Source: JALYXS01 sp051003795 (lineage in GTDB: Bacteria; Acidobacteriota; Terriglobia; Bryobacterales; Bryobacteraceae). From it: DNA of 14,462 nt. Each line of letters begins with the position of its first letter. The stretch's first letter is position 1. The notes beneath the pieces were generated by a model. It had not been told where the DNA came from. It saw only the letters and a list, made by a program, of their open reading frames with translations, and did no database searches. Where the stretch lies: contig JBPCKZ010000248.1 in the NCBI GenBank assembly GCA_051003795.1, forward strand, positions 1 to 14,462, read 5' to 3'. Made by a program: the position numbers and the translations under genes. This document shows positions 11,793 through 14,462 of the stretch, one piece after another.

Positions 11793-14462
<2,670 letters not shown>

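Overview
The window looks like a piece of an Acidobacteriota chromosome, plausibly from the Solibacter/Bryobacter side. The evidence is a large Oar-like TonB-dependent receptor with an N-terminal carboxypeptidase-regulatory-like domain and no SusD partner, several secreted lactonase-type beta-propellers, a GC-rich coding style, and RpoB/RpoC sequences of ordinary bacterial type. This assignment is from family resemblance only.

Left part (1-6514, all + strand). The window opens with the last 38 codons of a probable serine hydrolase (beta-lactamase/esterase family). After a 154-base gap come four co-directional genes: the TonB-dependent outer-membrane receptor (274-3840), an SMP-30/gluconolactonase-like lipoprotein (3911-4948), a small Tat-exported protein of probable dimeric alpha/beta-barrel (ABM-like) fold with a TTG start (4968-5357), and a Tat-exported 6-phosphogluconolactonase-type lactonase (5360-6514). 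The last three are separated by 19 and 2 bases and are very probably co-transcribed. Together they suggest uptake of a ligand through the outer membrane plus hydrolysis of a lactone in the cell envelope. The substrate is not visible from the sequence.

Right part (6588-14462, all - strand). rpoB (5' end outside the window) is followed by rpoC, 26 bases apart, and rpoC ends at a strong hairpin terminator (6527-6562) inside a 73-base convergent gap with the lactonase gene. No rpsL/rpsG/fusA genes follow rpoC.

The main anomaly is that both RNA polymerase large-subunit genes are interrupted. rpoB carries an in-frame amber codon (TAG, minus strand 11795-11793), and rpoC carries a frameshift near 7823-7827. 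On both sides of each lesion the protein is highly conserved and intact, with the catalytic, zinc-binding and rifampicin-site residues present. TAG is also the normal stop of four other genes here, so codon reassignment does not explain the rpoB lesion. Sequence or assembly error is the most likely explanation. Recent decay of a second rpoBC copy, or genuinely split subunits (both breaks fall in regions corresponding roughly to tolerant insertion regions of the E. coli enzyme), are less likely alternatives.
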